Notes under the pieces: generated by a model
Database searches by the model: none
Told to the model about the DNA's origin: nothing
Seen by the model: the letters and a program-made list of their open reading frames with translations, nothing else
Part shown: piece by piece, positions 5,970-6,237 of the stretch
How positions within the stretch are numbered: the stretch's first letter is position 1
Layout of the letters: each line of letters begins with the position of its first letter
Made by a program: the position numbers and the translations under genes
NCBI GenBank assembly: GCA_012515635.1
Contig: JAAYXZ010000040.1
Coordinates: forward strand, 1-6,237
DNA: 6,237 nucleotides
Direction: 5' to 3'
Origin: Elusimicrobiota bacterium
Lineage (GTDB): Bacteria > Ratteibacteria > UBA8468 > B48-G9 > JAFGKM01

Positions 5970-6237
5970 ATGAACAAAGCGACAGAGAAAAAAGAACGGG
6001 GCATAAAGATAAAATATACTGCTGTTTTTTTATTCTTATTGGTTGCGCTGGTTGCAGGGCTCTCTCTGGGAACTGAGTTTTATTCACTGCGACGCCTTTT
6101 ACACCTTACGGATATTGACAAGATGATACTCTTCAATATACGGGGACCGCGGGTATTAGCCGCATTTATAATCGGCGCAGGGCTATCAATAACAGGGGCG
6201 GTCTTACAAGCGATACTGAAAAACCCGTTGGCAGAGA
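5970..6237 (+). CDS. btuC: BtuC/FecCD-family permease, N-terminal part (cut by window end)
   Basis: The first 89 codons of an ABC importer permease are present. After a short basic N-terminus (MNKATEKKERGIKIK) comes a first membrane helix (about residues 16-35). A short outer segment leads to IRGPRVLAAFIIGAGLSITG (around 58-77) and VLQAILKNPLAE, the well-known RxPR-to-NPLADP region of the FecCD family. About 240 further residues would be expected beyond the window. The ATG lies four bases after the btuF stop; an in-frame TGA at 5943 rules out a much earlier start. The nearest ribosome-site-like stretch (AGGA, 5949-5952) is rather far, so translation is probably coupled to btuF. Together with BtuF and an ATPase expected downstream, it would move cobalamin across the inner membrane. 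Confidence 0.9.
   Translation, partial: MNKATEKKERGIKIKYTAVFLFLLVALVAGLSLGTEFYSLRRLLHLTDIDKMILFNIRGPRVLAAFIIGAGLSITGAVLQAILKNPLAE

Overview
The window holds two divergent operons separated by about 690 bases of regulatory DNA. On the minus strand lies a purine biosynthesis cluster, purS-purL-purQ, encoding the three-part formylglycinamidine ribonucleotide (FGAM) synthetase. On the plus strand lies a cobalamin (B12) uptake operon: a cobalamin riboswitch with a terminator, a prepilin-like protein, a BtuF-type periplasmic binding protein, and the start of a BtuC-type permease cut off by the window edge.

Organism: the binding protein has a signal peptidase I-type signal and no lipobox, which suits a diderm with a periplasm. 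The first plus-strand protein has a type IV pilin-like N-terminus and a C-terminal H-X9-DG motif. That class is greatly expanded in Planctomycetes, Verrucomicrobia, Lentisphaerae and Omnitrophota. The 155-residue tandem PurS, 796-residue PurL and 257-residue PurQ recall the large FGAM synthetases of Geobacter-like and related deep-branching bacteria. An uncultivated PVC or Omnitrophota-like lineage is my best guess, at low confidence.

Layout: 43-3688 (minus) is purS, purL and purQ, with a 20-base gap and then a 7-base overlap, so they are almost certainly one transcript. 3689-3890 holds the pur leader, with inverted repeats and a terminator-like hairpin, and a good sigma70-type promoter. 3891-4032 is T-rich spacer. 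4033-4060 is a near-ideal sigma70 promoter driving the riboswitch aptamer (about 4071-4251) and its expression platform, which ends in a strong intrinsic terminator at 4324-4353. 4378-5121 is the prepilin-like gene, 5144-5965 is btuF-like and 5970-6237 is btuC-like (partial). No terminator or promoter is visible between the plus-strand genes.

Main points of interest: (1) a pseudopilin-like gene is the first gene of a riboswitch-controlled B12 transport operon; (2) PurQ has Ser where the catalytic Cys of the glutaminase is expected, plus other changes at conserved positions; (3) PurS is a tandem duplication; (4) a GCGGG segment in the riboswitch can pair either with an aptamer loop or with the 5' arm of the terminator, which suggests the switching mechanism; (5) the pur leader has mutually exclusive stems that could be an undescribed attenuator.
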